NCBI RefSeq assembly: GCF_042675665.1
Contig: NZ_JBHTJI010000022.1
Span: 193,131 to 257,130 of the forward strand
Source: Mariniflexile jejuense
GTDB lineage: Bacteria; Bacteroidota; Bacteroidia; Flavobacteriales; Flavobacteriaceae
Direction of reading: 5' to 3'
Length of the DNA stretch: 64,000 bases
How positions within the stretch are numbered: position 1 is the stretch's first letter; each line of letters opens with the position of its first letter. A model generated the notes under the pieces. That model ran no database searches and had not been told where the DNA came from. It saw only the letters and a program-made list of their open reading frames with translations. The translations under genes were made by a program, and so were the position numbers. Positions 34,419 through 44,157 of this stretch are shown here, piece by piece.

Positions 34419-36845
34419 TTAGTTACTTGTGGAAACAACTAGCTTTTCGGTTTTTAAACCCTTGCCAGAAACTGTTAATTCCATAGTTCCTGCTTTGGTT
34501 TTAGATTGTACTAATACTACCAATTTGCCGCTAAACAATTTCATGGTTGGTAAATGAAATAATTCTAAAGAGGTGGCGTCACCGTTACAAGCCGCTTTAT
34601 AAACACCTTCACCTTTTACACTAAATTTTAATTGATTTGTTGCAGTTGGACATGGAATTCCGTCTTTATCAACAACCGAAACAGTTATGTATGACAAATC
34701 TTTTCCATCTGCTTTAATAGTACTTCTATCTGCCTCTAAAACTATACGATGTGGCTTGCCTGCTGTTTTAATTTCTTCTTCAGCAACTGGCTTCCCTTCA
34801 TTATCAAAAGCTACAACTTTTACAGTACCAGGTTGGTATTTTACATCCATCCACATTAAACGGTAACGGTTTTGTGGTGTTGCATTGTTCTTTTTTTGAA
34901 TACCCATGCTTTTTCCGTTAATAAAAAGTTCTGCACTATCGTAATTTGTATAAACGAAAACGGGCGTGGTTTCACCTTCGCGTCCTTCCCAATTCCAGTT
35001 TGGTAAAATGTGAAGTGTTTCATCTTTTGTATTCCATCTACTTCTGTATAAATAAAAGCGATCTTTTGGAAGTCCTGCCAAATCTGAAATTCCAAAATAA
35101 GAACTACGCGATGGCCACTTTTCATCATAAGGTGTTGGTTCGCCTAAATAATCAAATCCTGTCCAAACAAACTCACCAATTACCCAAGGTTTATCATCTT
35201 GTAAAACAAAATCTTCATCAGGTACGTTAGACCAACTACAGGCTTCTAAATCATACGATGAACTTTGAAAATCATCATATTGTTTGTTCTTTTCTTGAAC
35301 AACAGGAAACTTATAAATACCACGAGAACTAACCGTTGAAGCTGTTTCAGAACCTAAAATAAAGCCTTGCGGAAATTTATTAAAAGCTTCATCGTATAAA
35401 TGAACACGATAATTTAACCCAGGAATATCCAACAACGCTCCAAAACCCGATTCCATTACCGCTTTTACTTGATCCATACCAACGGTTACAGGACGTGTTG
35501 GATCTTCTCTATGGAAAATATCTTGCAACCATTTAGCGCGCTTTACACCAGCTTCTCCCCATTGGTCTGGAACTTCATTACCCGAACTCCACATAACAAT
35601 TGATGGATGATTTCTAGTAGCATGTACCAAATTAACGATGTCTTTTTCAGCATATTCATCAAAAAAACGATGATAACCATTTTCTACTTTAGGTTTTTTC
35701 CACTCATCAAAACTTTCGGCTAAAAACAAAAATCCCATTTCATCGCATAATTCCAACTGTTCAAAAGAAGGCATATTGTGCGAACTACGAATAGCATTAC
35801 AGCCCATATCTTTTAAAATAGTTAACTGCCTGCGTAAAGCCGCTTTATTTACGGCTGCACCCAAAGGTCCTAAATCGTGATGTAAGCAAACGCCTTTAAA
35901 CTTGGTGACATTTCCATTTAAACTAAAGCCTTTATTGGCTTCATACTTTATATCTCGAATACCAAAACGAGTTGAAACTTCGTCTCTTAATTGACTATCA
36001 ACAAATAATTGTGATACTGCGGTGTATAAATATGGGGTTTCTGGACTCCATAACTTTGGTTTGTCAACTTTTATATTTTGATCGAATTCATTTCCAAAAG
36101 ATAATGATGATTCTAGTGTAGTTACTTTATTTCCTTCTGCATCAAAAATAGTAGTAATTAATCGTGAATTAGGAACTGAAACTTTGGTTTTTACATTCAC
36201 TTTTGCTTCATTACTAGTAACAAAAGGTGTTGTTATAAAAGTTCCCCATTGGTTAATGCTTTCTTTATTTTTAACTATTAAACTAACTTTTCTGTACAAT
36301 CCAGCTCCAGGATACCAACGCGAAGCGAATGCTTCATTAGTTAATTGTACTGCCAATGTATTTTCGCCTTCTTGTATAACTTCTGAAACATCAAAATAAA
36401 AGTAACTGTAGCCATACGCCCACTCGCCTATTTTTTTGCCATTTAAATATACTTGAGGCTCGCTCATAGCGCCTTCAAAAAGCAATATTATTTTTTTATT
36501 TTTTGAATTTTTAGGTAACGTGAATTTGTTTCGATACCAAGCAGTACCTATATGAGGTAGCGAACCTGTTCTTCCTGTTTTTTCTGAAGCTACTTTTTCG
36601 CCGTTTTGTGTAATGGCAACAACTTGTTTGTCTATGTCTTTATCAAAAGGTCCTTTTATTGCCCAATCGTGCGGCACAGTTACAGTTTCCCATTTTGAAT
36701 CGTTAAAATTAACTTGAAACGCATTTTCAATAGCGCCTTTATGGAATTTCCAATTGGCATCTAAATCTTTAACTTCTCTTACTTGGGAAAAAAATGCTTG
36801 CGTGAATATTAAAAATACAATTAGAATACGGCTAAATTTCATCAT
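34419..36845 (-). CDS. GH2 family beta-galactosidase, secreted
   Basis: This 808-residue protein has signal peptide 1-21. A sugar-binding beta domain (about 30-190) and an immunoglobulin-like domain precede the TIM barrel. The acid/base Glu is E424 in SSGNEVPDQWG and the likely nucleophile is E500 in ILGSETAS. The C-terminal DUF4982-like (near LHILPNWNWEG) and Ig-like domains are as in large Bacteroidota GH2 galactosidases. With no T9SS tail it is probably periplasmic. It would cut galacto-oligosaccharides from the GH53 enzyme into galactose. Beta-galactosidase rather than glucuronidase or mannosidase is inferred from the neighbours galK, galT and GH53. Confidence 0.87.
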   Translation of the reverse strand: MMKFSRILIVFLIFTQAFFSQVREVKDLDANWKFHKGAIENAFQVNFNDSKWETVTVPHDWAIKGPFDKDIDKQVVAITQNGEKVASEKTGRTGSLPHIGTAWYRNKFTLPKNSKNKKIILLFEGAMSEPQVYLNGKKIGEWAYGYSYFYFDVSEVIQEGENTLAVQLTNEAFASRWYPGAGLYRKVSLIVKNKESINQWGTFITTPFVTSNEAKVNVKTKVSVPNSRLITTIFDAEGNKVTTLESSLSFGNEFDQNIKVDKPKLWSPETPYLYTAVSQLFVDSQLRDEVSTRFGIRDIKYEANKGFSLNGNVTKFKGVCLHHDLGPLGAAVNKAALRRQLTILKDMGCNAIRSSHNMPSFEQLELCDEMGFLFLAESFDEWKKPKVENGYHRFFDEYAEKDIVNLVHATRNHPSIVMWSSGNEVPDQWGEAGVKRAKWLQDIFHREDPTRPVTVGMDQVKAVMESGFGALLDIPGLNYRVHLYDEAFNKFPQGFILGSETASTVSSRGIYKFPVVQEKNKQYDDFQSSSYDLEACSWSNVPDEDFVLQDDKPWVIGEFVWTGFDYLGEPTPYDEKWPSRSSYFGISDLAGLPKDRFYLYRSRWNTKDETLHILPNWNWEGREGETTPVFVYTNYDSAELFINGKSMGIQKKNNATPQNRYRLMWMDVKYQPGTVKVVAFDNEGKPVAEEEIKTAGKPHRIVLEADRSTIKADGKDLSYITVSVVDKDGIPCPTATNQLKFSVKGEGVYKAACNGDATSLELFHLPTMKLFSGKLVVLVQSKTKAGTMELTVSGKGLKTEKLVVSTSN

Positions 36846-36931
36846 TTAAAATCTATAAGATTATTTATTTTTTTGAATTTTTAAAGTAACTAAATTATAC
36901 TTAATACTCGCTAATTTTAAAATATTTTCTT

Positions 36932-38608
36932 TTACTTTTTACAGAATTTTACTTGTTGATTGCCTTCATCTGAATGAATAGATAATATATAAACACCTGA
37001 ACTTAATGTAGAAACATTTATTGAACTTTGATTTTCTAATTTAACATTAGAGAGCAAAATTTCACCTAAAATATTTGTGATTTGTATTGATTGAATTTGA
37101 ATAGTATCAATATTATGAAGCTTTAAAATATTATTAACGGGGTTTGGATATATTTCTACTTTTTTTTTAAAATTTTTTCTTTCCGCACTTAATGTTCCTG
37201 ACTTTGCAACCGTAAGTACTGATGACAAATCGGATCCTAATTTAGCACCCCAATTTTCTGTCCATAGTTCTACATAAAAATCATAATACTCGCCATTTGT
37301 TAATTCGGCACTAGGCGTTGTAGCAAGTGGTATTGCAAGTGTTATTGAACTAGTTTTATTGGTTCCTGTTTCGGGTACTAAAAATTGATTTCCAGAACTT
37401 TCTACTACAGTTTGCAACCAATTGCCAGCTGAATTTCTTTTAAAAATTCCTGCGTAAAAATAGCTGGTAGCTGCATTTGCTGTATAGGTAACATTTGCTG
37501 TTACATTTGTACCTTGCTCAATAGGGTTAGCTACAAATCCATTAACAGTTACTTGTTCAACTGGTGTTGTTAAATTCCCTTTAAAAGCGTCTAGTGCTGG
37601 TGATGGTTTACCGTTGGATTGCCAAGCGTTTAATTGGTAACCACTCCAACTTTTTTCACCTTCAGGTTCCCAATAAACAACACCTAATCCTTTATTATTT
37701 GGTACATTTTTAACTGCAGAAATTACTTCAACTAGCATATCATAAGTATTCTGAACTAACGTAAAATCGCCACCAACCTCAACTATCATAACTTCTTTAC
37801 CATATCTTGTAACCATATCATTTAGGTTATTTTGTAAGTCATTAATTGTTACTGTATAATCACTATTTAACCAATATGGGTAATATGAAAGCCCTATAAC
37901 ATCATACCTAACATTATTAGCGGTTGCATTATCAAAAAAATATCTAAACCTTCCGTTGTTATTTCCTTGATCAATATGAACAATTACTTTGATAGTGTTA
38001 TCAATTGCCTTAGTAGCATCGTATCCTTTATTTAATAATTGAGCTAATTGACCCCAATTTGACGTGTTACCATCTGGCCACAAAATACCGCTAGGAATTT
38101 CATTACCAATTTGAACCCATTCTGGTGTTACACCTGCTGTTTTCAAGTCATTTAAAACATCAAAAGTGTGATTGTAAACGTCATCTAATAACTGTGTAAA
38201 CGTATGACTTGCCCATGCTGCTGGTTTGGTTTGTTTTCCAGGATCTGCCCAAGAATCGCTGTAATGAAAATCTATCATAATGCGCATGCCTAATTGTTGT
38301 GCTCTAACGGCCATAACAACTGTTTCGGCAGGACTGCAATGTCCACTAGCTCTATCATTTGAAGGATTTACCCAAACACGAAGTCTTATAGTATTTATAC
38401 CTCTATCTTTTAGCAATTGCAAACAGTCCTTTTGTGTGCCATCTACATCATAAAATTTATAACCAGTGGCTTCCATTTGAGATAGCCAACTTACATCTGC
38501 GCCATTTGAAAATGAAAAAGTTGTAGTTTGTGCTTTGCTTATATAAACATTTGCAAATAGCACTATTCCCAATAAAAATAATTTAAGCTTTACTGTTATT
38601 TTTTTCAT
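36932..38608 (-). CDS. GH53 arabinogalactan endo-beta-1,4-galactanase with T9SS tail
   Basis: This 558-residue protein has a signal peptide (1-26) and GH53 barrel to about residue 355: SNGADVSWLSQMEATGYKF, INTIRLRVWVNP, acid/base E170 in WVQIGNEIPSGILWP, and nucleophile E277 in VMIVEVGG. A beta domain (about 360-480) follows, then a type A T9SS sorting domain (VEIYPNPVNNILKLHNID ... GVYILSIHSDEGNQQVKF). The enzyme is therefore exported through the outer membrane and cuts beta-1,4-galactan. Its placement inside a starch operon is unusual. It is 87 bases from the GH2 gene and 39 from the GH13 gene. Confidence 0.92.
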   Translation of the reverse strand: MKKITVKLKLFLLGIVLFANVYISKAQTTTFSFSNGADVSWLSQMEATGYKFYDVDGTQKDCLQLLKDRGINTIRLRVWVNPSNDRASGHCSPAETVVMAVRAQQLGMRIMIDFHYSDSWADPGKQTKPAAWASHTFTQLLDDVYNHTFDVLNDLKTAGVTPEWVQIGNEIPSGILWPDGNTSNWGQLAQLLNKGYDATKAIDNTIKVIVHIDQGNNNGRFRYFFDNATANNVRYDVIGLSYYPYWLNSDYTVTINDLQNNLNDMVTRYGKEVMIVEVGGDFTLVQNTYDMLVEVISAVKNVPNNKGLGVVYWEPEGEKSWSGYQLNAWQSNGKPSPALDAFKGNLTTPVEQVTVNGFVANPIEQGTNVTANVTYTANAATSYFYAGIFKRNSAGNWLQTVVESSGNQFLVPETGTNKTSSITLAIPLATTPSAELTNGEYYDFYVELWTENWGAKLGSDLSSVLTVAKSGTLSAERKNFKKKVEIYPNPVNNILKLHNIDTIQIQSIQITNILGEILLSNVKLENQSSINVSTLSSGVYILSIHSDEGNQQVKFCKK

Positions 38609-38646
38609 TAGTATTTAGTTTAAAACCTGTGACTTGGACTATGATG

Positions 38647-40077
38647 TTAATAAATTAATATTTTATATTCCCAAGGTTGTAGTGTAATATCTTGGTTGTT
38701 TAAAACAATTTCTTTATTTGCAATATAATCTAACATTTTACCTTGGTTAAGGTTTTTTATAGTTTGTGGTTCGTTAGAAAAGTTACCCATAAATATAAGT
38801 TTATTTTCACCTCTTCTACGTTCAAATAGTAATATATTACTATTATTTGTTTCAATTCGTTTGTATGAAGCAGCTACTTTACCGCCATTTAAAGCTGGGT
38901 TTGTGTTTTTTAAATATCCAAGTTTTTTCAAAAGTTCAAAATAAGATCCTTTGGTTTTAGGAATAGAATCTTTTTCAAAAAACTTTAACCGATGTGATAA
39001 ATCGTATTCTTGACCCGAATAAATTAATGGCATACCTGGCATAGCGTATGTAAGTGCAGTAAAAATATTTTTGTTATTTGGCATACGCTCTTTTAGTGTA
39101 CCACTCCATGAATTTTCATCATGGTTTGTTACGAAATTCATATTAATATCATCGCGCTGAAGGGTAGAATCAATTTTTATCATATAATCATCGAAGGCTT
39201 TAACCGTTTTTTCACCTTTTGAAATTTCATTAAAAATATGATGTGCTTCCCAACCGTATTGCATATCAAAAGCATTTACTAACAAATCTGGCTGTTCCGC
39301 TTCAGCAAGCATAAATATTGGTTTAATTTTATTTAATTCAGTTTTTGCAGTTTCAAAAAAATCAACAGGTACTTTATGCGCAACATCCATTCTAAAACCA
39401 TCAATATTGGCTTCTTTTAACCAATAGGACAAATCTGAAATCATTTCTTTACGCATGTTCTTGTTATCATAATTCAAATCGGCGGTATCTGTCCAGCCCC
39501 AAGATTCTCCAGTTTCTGGATTTATTGGGTCTATAATTTCACCTTTGTCATTCTGCGTGTAATAATCGGGATGTGCAGTTACCCAAGGATGATCCCAACC
39601 GGTATGATTTGGCACCCAGTCTACAATAACATATATACCATTTTTGTGTGCTGTAGTTACTAGATTTTTAAAATCTTCAAGCGTACCAAATTCTGGATTT
39701 ATTGCTTTATAATCGGACACAGAATAGTAACTTCCCAGGTATTTTTCGCGTTCTTTTTCATCGGCAATTTCTGAAGTAAATTTATCTCCTGTTGCTTTTC
39801 TTTTAATTTTTGAAATAGGATTAATAGGCATTACCCAAATTATTTTTACACCTAATTCTTTTAAAACAGGTATGTCTTTTGTGAATGCATTAAATGTGCC
39901 TTTTGGTGAATACTGACGAATATTTGCTTCATAAATAACAGCATTTTCCATCATTTCTGGAGATACTGGAGCAATTTCTGTAATTAATGAAGATTGATCT
40001 GTTTCTGTTTGTTTCTCTTTTTTACATGAATAAAAAACTGTAACTAAAACAAGTGCTAATAGTATTATTTTTTTCAT
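38647..40077 (-). CDS. GH13 alpha-amylase lipoprotein (SusG-like)
   Basis: This 476-residue protein has a lipoprotein signal (VTVFYSC; Cys18). Catalytic GH13 motifs are DWVPNHTGWDH, nucleophile D231 in IDGFRMDVAHK, acid E259 in MLAEAEQP, and D320 in VTNHDENSW. A C-terminal beta domain ends the protein. It should be membrane-anchored, periplasmic or surface-exposed, hydrolysing alpha-1,4 bonds of starch or maltodextrins. It is eight bases downstream of the next GH13 gene in the operon. Confidence 0.9.
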   Translation of the reverse strand: MKKIILLALVLVTVFYSCKKEKQTETDQSSLITEIAPVSPEMMENAVIYEANIRQYSPKGTFNAFTKDIPVLKELGVKIIWVMPINPISKIKRKATGDKFTSEIADEKEREKYLGSYYSVSDYKAINPEFGTLEDFKNLVTTAHKNGIYVIVDWVPNHTGWDHPWVTAHPDYYTQNDKGEIIDPINPETGESWGWTDTADLNYDNKNMRKEMISDLSYWLKEANIDGFRMDVAHKVPVDFFETAKTELNKIKPIFMLAEAEQPDLLVNAFDMQYGWEAHHIFNEISKGEKTVKAFDDYMIKIDSTLQRDDINMNFVTNHDENSWSGTLKERMPNNKNIFTALTYAMPGMPLIYSGQEYDLSHRLKFFEKDSIPKTKGSYFELLKKLGYLKNTNPALNGGKVAASYKRIETNNSNILLFERRRGENKLIFMGNFSNEPQTIKNLNQGKMLDYIANKEIVLNNQDITLQPWEYKILIY

Positions 40078-40084
40078 AGTGATA

Positions 40085-42001
40085 TTATTTTTTTGAAGTT
40101 AATATGAAACTTCCTTTGTTATTTAAAACCAACGCTTCGTCCCAAACAACCAATGTATTTGATATAATATTTTTTAAGGTTTTGCCCTTTAAACCAATTT
40201 CTTCAAACCTATTTAAATCTAATGTTATTGGCTGCTCATTTTTATTTATAATGTTAACTATCGTTTCATCTTCAAAAATTCTAAACAGCACATAAACACC
40301 TTGCTCTGGTGCAAAATGAATGGTTTTGCCATGGTGAATGGCACTACTTGTTTTACGATAATTCAACAGTTTTTTTACAAAAGATTGCATGTCTTTTTGT
40401 GCGTTAGTTAAACCTTCTCCTGTAAACACATTTATAGTATCGCCATCCCAACCACCAGGAAAATCGGTACGAACCAATCCATGATCGCCTGGTTTTGCAA
40501 AATCGTTCATTAATATTTCTGTACCGTAATAAATTTGTGGTATTCTAGGTAATGTTAGTACATAACTTAATGCCATTTTTGTTTTTTCAACATCGCCTTC
40601 AAGTTGCGTAAAAATACGACTCATATCGTGATTGTCTGGAAAAATCATGATATCTTCAGGTTTGGTATAATAAAAATCGTTTGCCAAACCTTCATACATT
40701 TTTACTAATCCAGAATCCCAATTTTCATTTTCATTCAACCCATTTACTATGTTTCTTTGCATTGCAAAATCCATAGGCGATTTTAAATTAGACTCATAGC
40801 CATCTAAATTTTTAGCACCTGTTTGCCAGTAACCAATAAGTAATGGATTTATACTCCATTCTTCACCTACAATACTGAAATTTGGATATTCATGCATTAT
40901 TGCTCCTGCCCATTGACTCATAAAATTTTTATCTGGATATGGGTACGTGTCTTGACGAATGCCTCCTAAATTGGCTATTTCAATCCACCAAATACTATTT
41001 TGAATGATATATTTTGCCATAAACGGATTGCGCTGATTCAAATCTGGCATACTAGATACAAACCAACCATCACGCATCACATCTTGGTCTTTTTTTGATA
41101 CGTATCTATCTTGATTACTGGTTCTTCTATGGTTGGTTGTAATTGTTACATTGTTGTTCCAGTTAGCCTTATTGTTTTCATAGTTTTTTTGATAATTCAC
41201 CCAATCTTTAAAAGGTAAATCTTTCATCCACCAGTGTTCTAAACCACAATGGTTTGCTACTTGATCCATAATTAATTTTATGCCTTTTTTTTGGGCTTCG
41301 CTAGATAAAGTAATGTATTCTGCTAAAGTTCCAAACCGCGGATCAATTTCATAAAAATTTGTCATAGCATACCCATGATACGAACTTTGAGGCATGTTGT
41401 TAGTTAATACAGGGCATGGCCATATGGCTGTAAAACCCATGTTTTCAATATAATCTAAATGATTTGTGATACCTTGAATATCACCACCATGTCTTGCATA
41501 ATCATTACTTCTGTCTATCGATTTTTCAAGTAAATTTTTATTAATATCGTTTGAAGGATTTCCATTAGCAAACCTATCAGGTGTAATTAAATATATAGCA
41601 TCTGTACTGTTGAAACCTACATAATCTTCAGCTAGTTTTAATCGTTCTTTAAGTTGATATGGTTGTTTTATTGTTTTCCCGTTTTTAAACTTGAATATGA
41701 TATTGAAATTGCCTGCTTTCGTTTTTTTATCAATATCAATATCTACAAACAAATAATTTGGACTATCTGCCTTATGTACTTTTTTAATAGTAATACCTTC
41801 ATAAGAAATACTAGGAAGAGCTTCCGAAATATTTGGATGTTTTACCAATAATTGCAACTGGGTGTTTTTAAAACCAACCCACCAATTTAATGGTTCTATA
41901 CGTTCTATTTGCGCATAGCCCTTCATGCTTAAAAAAAGGGTTATTAAGCTGATATAAAATAATTGCTTAATAGTTTTATTTTTTTTAAAATAGTAATTCA
42001 T
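40085..42001 (-). CDS. GH13 neopullulanase/cyclomaltodextrinase-type enzyme (SusA-like)
   Basis: This 638-residue protein has a signal peptide (1-30) and an N-terminal cyclomaltodextrinase-type beta domain (about 31-120: WVGFKNTQLQLLVKHPNI). The GH13 barrel follows with MDQVANHCGLEHWW, nucleophile D351 in GGIRQDTYPYPDKN, E380 in SIVGEEWS, and FPDNHDMSR. The probable role is hydrolysis of maltodextrins, pullulan or cyclodextrins in the periplasm, as with SusA. No T9SS tail or lipobox is seen. It lies between the GH13 lipoprotein and GH97 genes, 8 and 17 bases away. Confidence 0.9.
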   Translation of the reverse strand: MNYYFKKNKTIKQLFYISLITLFLSMKGYAQIERIEPLNWWVGFKNTQLQLLVKHPNISEALPSISYEGITIKKVHKADSPNYLFVDIDIDKKTKAGNFNIIFKFKNGKTIKQPYQLKERLKLAEDYVGFNSTDAIYLITPDRFANGNPSNDINKNLLEKSIDRSNDYARHGGDIQGITNHLDYIENMGFTAIWPCPVLTNNMPQSSYHGYAMTNFYEIDPRFGTLAEYITLSSEAQKKGIKLIMDQVANHCGLEHWWMKDLPFKDWVNYQKNYENNKANWNNNVTITTNHRRTSNQDRYVSKKDQDVMRDGWFVSSMPDLNQRNPFMAKYIIQNSIWWIEIANLGGIRQDTYPYPDKNFMSQWAGAIMHEYPNFSIVGEEWSINPLLIGYWQTGAKNLDGYESNLKSPMDFAMQRNIVNGLNENENWDSGLVKMYEGLANDFYYTKPEDIMIFPDNHDMSRIFTQLEGDVEKTKMALSYVLTLPRIPQIYYGTEILMNDFAKPGDHGLVRTDFPGGWDGDTINVFTGEGLTNAQKDMQSFVKKLLNYRKTSSAIHHGKTIHFAPEQGVYVLFRIFEDETIVNIINKNEQPITLDLNRFEEIGLKGKTLKNIISNTLVVWDEALVLNNKGSFILTSKK

Positions 42002-42018
42002 AAACTTATTTTATTAGA

Positions 42019-44139
42019 CTATTCAATTTCTTTAATACTTATAGCATAACCACCACCTGGTACAGAAACTTGCGATAGTTTAGACTTGTTTGTAACCTTA
42101 ATAGTTTTTATGGTATAAGCTTGCGGGTTTGTTTTGTAATGTGCATCTTTTGCATCGGCATAGATAGTAGCTATGTATTTTTTACCTTTTTCTAAGAAAT
42201 CAAATTTGATGTTTGATGTTCTGGTATTATTACCATTTACGTTACCAACAAACCAATTATTTGAACCTTTTTGTTTGCGAGCAACGGTAATATAATACCC
42301 TGGTTCTGCTTCTAAATAGGTGCTTTCATCCCAATCAATTGCTACATCTTTTATAAATTGAAAAGCATCCATAAATTGCTCGTAATGTTCAGGTAAATCG
42401 GCAGCCATTTGTAACGGACTGTACATGGTTACATATAAAGCTAATTGGTTGGCTAGTGTGCTATTTACATGCGAATCGTTGTTTGGACTAAACTTGTTAA
42501 TATTCATTTCAAAAATACCAGGTGTATAATCCATTGGTCCACCTATTAAACGTGTAAAAGGTAACACGGTAACATGGTTAGGTTTAGAACCTCCAAACGC
42601 CTGAAACTCTGTACCTCTAGCTGCTTCATTTCCAATTAAGTTTGGATACGTTCTACAAATTCCTGTTGGACGAACTGCTTCATGCGCATTTACCATAACT
42701 TGATAATCGGCTGCTTTTTCGATAGCATATTGATAATGATTTACAATCCATTGGCTATAATGGTGTTCGCCTCTTGGTAAAATATTACCTACATAACCAC
42801 TTTTTACAGCATCATACCCATTATTTTTCATGAATTGATAGGCTTTATCCATGTGGCGTTCATAATTTCTAACAGAGCCTGATGTTTCATGATGCATAAT
42901 CATTTTAACGCCTTTAGATTTTGCATATTTGTGAATAGCTTGTACATCAAAATCGGGATATGGTGTTACAAAATCAAATACATAATCTTTAGATTGCCCA
43001 AACCAATCTTCCCAACCTTCATTCCAACCTTCTACTAAAACAGCATCAAATCCGTGTTTTGAAGCAAAATCTATATAGCGTTTTACTTTGGTATTATTTG
43101 CGGCATGTGTAGTATTAGGTTTCAATTTGCTAAAATTAGTTACGCCTAGTTGTACTGCAGGTATTTCATCTGTATATGCCCATGAACTTTTTCCTGTTAT
43201 CATTTCCCACCAAACACCTATGTATTTTACTGGTTTAATCCAAGAAGTATCATCAATTTTACATGGTTCGTTTAGATTTAATGTGATTTTAGATTCCAAA
43301 ATATCTCTAGCATCATCACTAACCATAATTGTGCGCCAAGGTGTATTGCATGGTGCTTGCATATAGCCTTTATCGCCAACTGCATCTGGCGTTAAGTGTG
43401 ATTCGAAAATCATGTTTTTATCATCTAAATTAAGATGCATACAAGCATAATTAATTAGTGCTGCTTCATGTAAATTAATGTACAAACCATCATTCGTTTT
43501 CATCATTAGGGCTGTTTGCACACCAGTTTTTGAAAATTGTTTTTGTGATGCATTACTTGTTACAGCTGTATCAAATTTTTCACGTATTTCTGATAGTTTA
43601 GATTCTGTATAATCATATTCTTGGGTATCATAATCTCCTGGAATCCAAAATGCTGTATGATCGCCAGTCATTGCAAATTGTGTTTTTTCTTCTTTAATTA
43701 CGAAATAAACTAGTTTTTTTTGTTCTGGAAATTCGTAACGAAACCCTAACCCATCATTAAATAAACGGAATCGAATTATAACTATTCTATTGGTTTCGTT
43801 TTGCTTTAAAGTAACTTCTAATTCGTTGTAATGATTACGAATGGCATTTACTTCGCCCCAAACAGGTTTCCAAGTTTCATCAAACGTTGAGGTGTTTGTT
43901 TTGGAAACAACAAAATCATTCAGTAACGATTTTTTATCATCTTTTAACTCTAAACCTAGAGTACTTGATTTTATTACCGCTTTATCTTTATAGGATAATT
44001 GATAGGTTGGTGTTCCATCATTTTTTAGCGAAAACTGCATAGTTAACATTCCATTAGGCGACTTTAACTCTTGAGCGATAACTAAATTAAATGCCGATAC
44101 TAAAAAGGCTAAGGTTACTAAAACTGATTTTATTTTCAT
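42019..44139 (-). CDS. susB: GH97 alpha-glucosidase (SusB-like, inverting type)
   Basis: This 706-residue protein has a signal peptide (1-22) and the GH97 N-terminal super-sandwich, then the barrel. The three Glu that define inverting GH97 enzymes are present: E418 in MHHETSG, E487 in NAHEAVRPTG, and E511 in RGTEFQAFGG. Their spacing of 69 and 24 residues matches E439, E508 and E532 of Bacteroides SusB. It cuts glucose from maltodextrin ends in the periplasm. It stands between GH65 and the neopullulanase gene. Confidence 0.93.
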   Translation of the reverse strand: MKIKSVLVTLAFLVSAFNLVIAQELKSPNGMLTMQFSLKNDGTPTYQLSYKDKAVIKSSTLGLELKDDKKSLLNDFVVSKTNTSTFDETWKPVWGEVNAIRNHYNELEVTLKQNETNRIVIIRFRLFNDGLGFRYEFPEQKKLVYFVIKEEKTQFAMTGDHTAFWIPGDYDTQEYDYTESKLSEIREKFDTAVTSNASQKQFSKTGVQTALMMKTNDGLYINLHEAALINYACMHLNLDDKNMIFESHLTPDAVGDKGYMQAPCNTPWRTIMVSDDARDILESKITLNLNEPCKIDDTSWIKPVKYIGVWWEMITGKSSWAYTDEIPAVQLGVTNFSKLKPNTTHAANNTKVKRYIDFASKHGFDAVLVEGWNEGWEDWFGQSKDYVFDFVTPYPDFDVQAIHKYAKSKGVKMIMHHETSGSVRNYERHMDKAYQFMKNNGYDAVKSGYVGNILPRGEHHYSQWIVNHYQYAIEKAADYQVMVNAHEAVRPTGICRTYPNLIGNEAARGTEFQAFGGSKPNHVTVLPFTRLIGGPMDYTPGIFEMNINKFSPNNDSHVNSTLANQLALYVTMYSPLQMAADLPEHYEQFMDAFQFIKDVAIDWDESTYLEAEPGYYITVARKQKGSNNWFVGNVNGNNTRTSNIKFDFLEKGKKYIATIYADAKDAHYKTNPQAYTIKTIKVTNKSKLSQVSVPGGGYAISIKEIE

Positions 44140-44157
44140 ATTATTAATTTTTGTGTT

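Noticed and set aside
34946..35230. Open frames opposite the GH2 gene
   Set aside because: Antisense frames inside a clear glycoside hydrolase gene with no start signals or family pattern.
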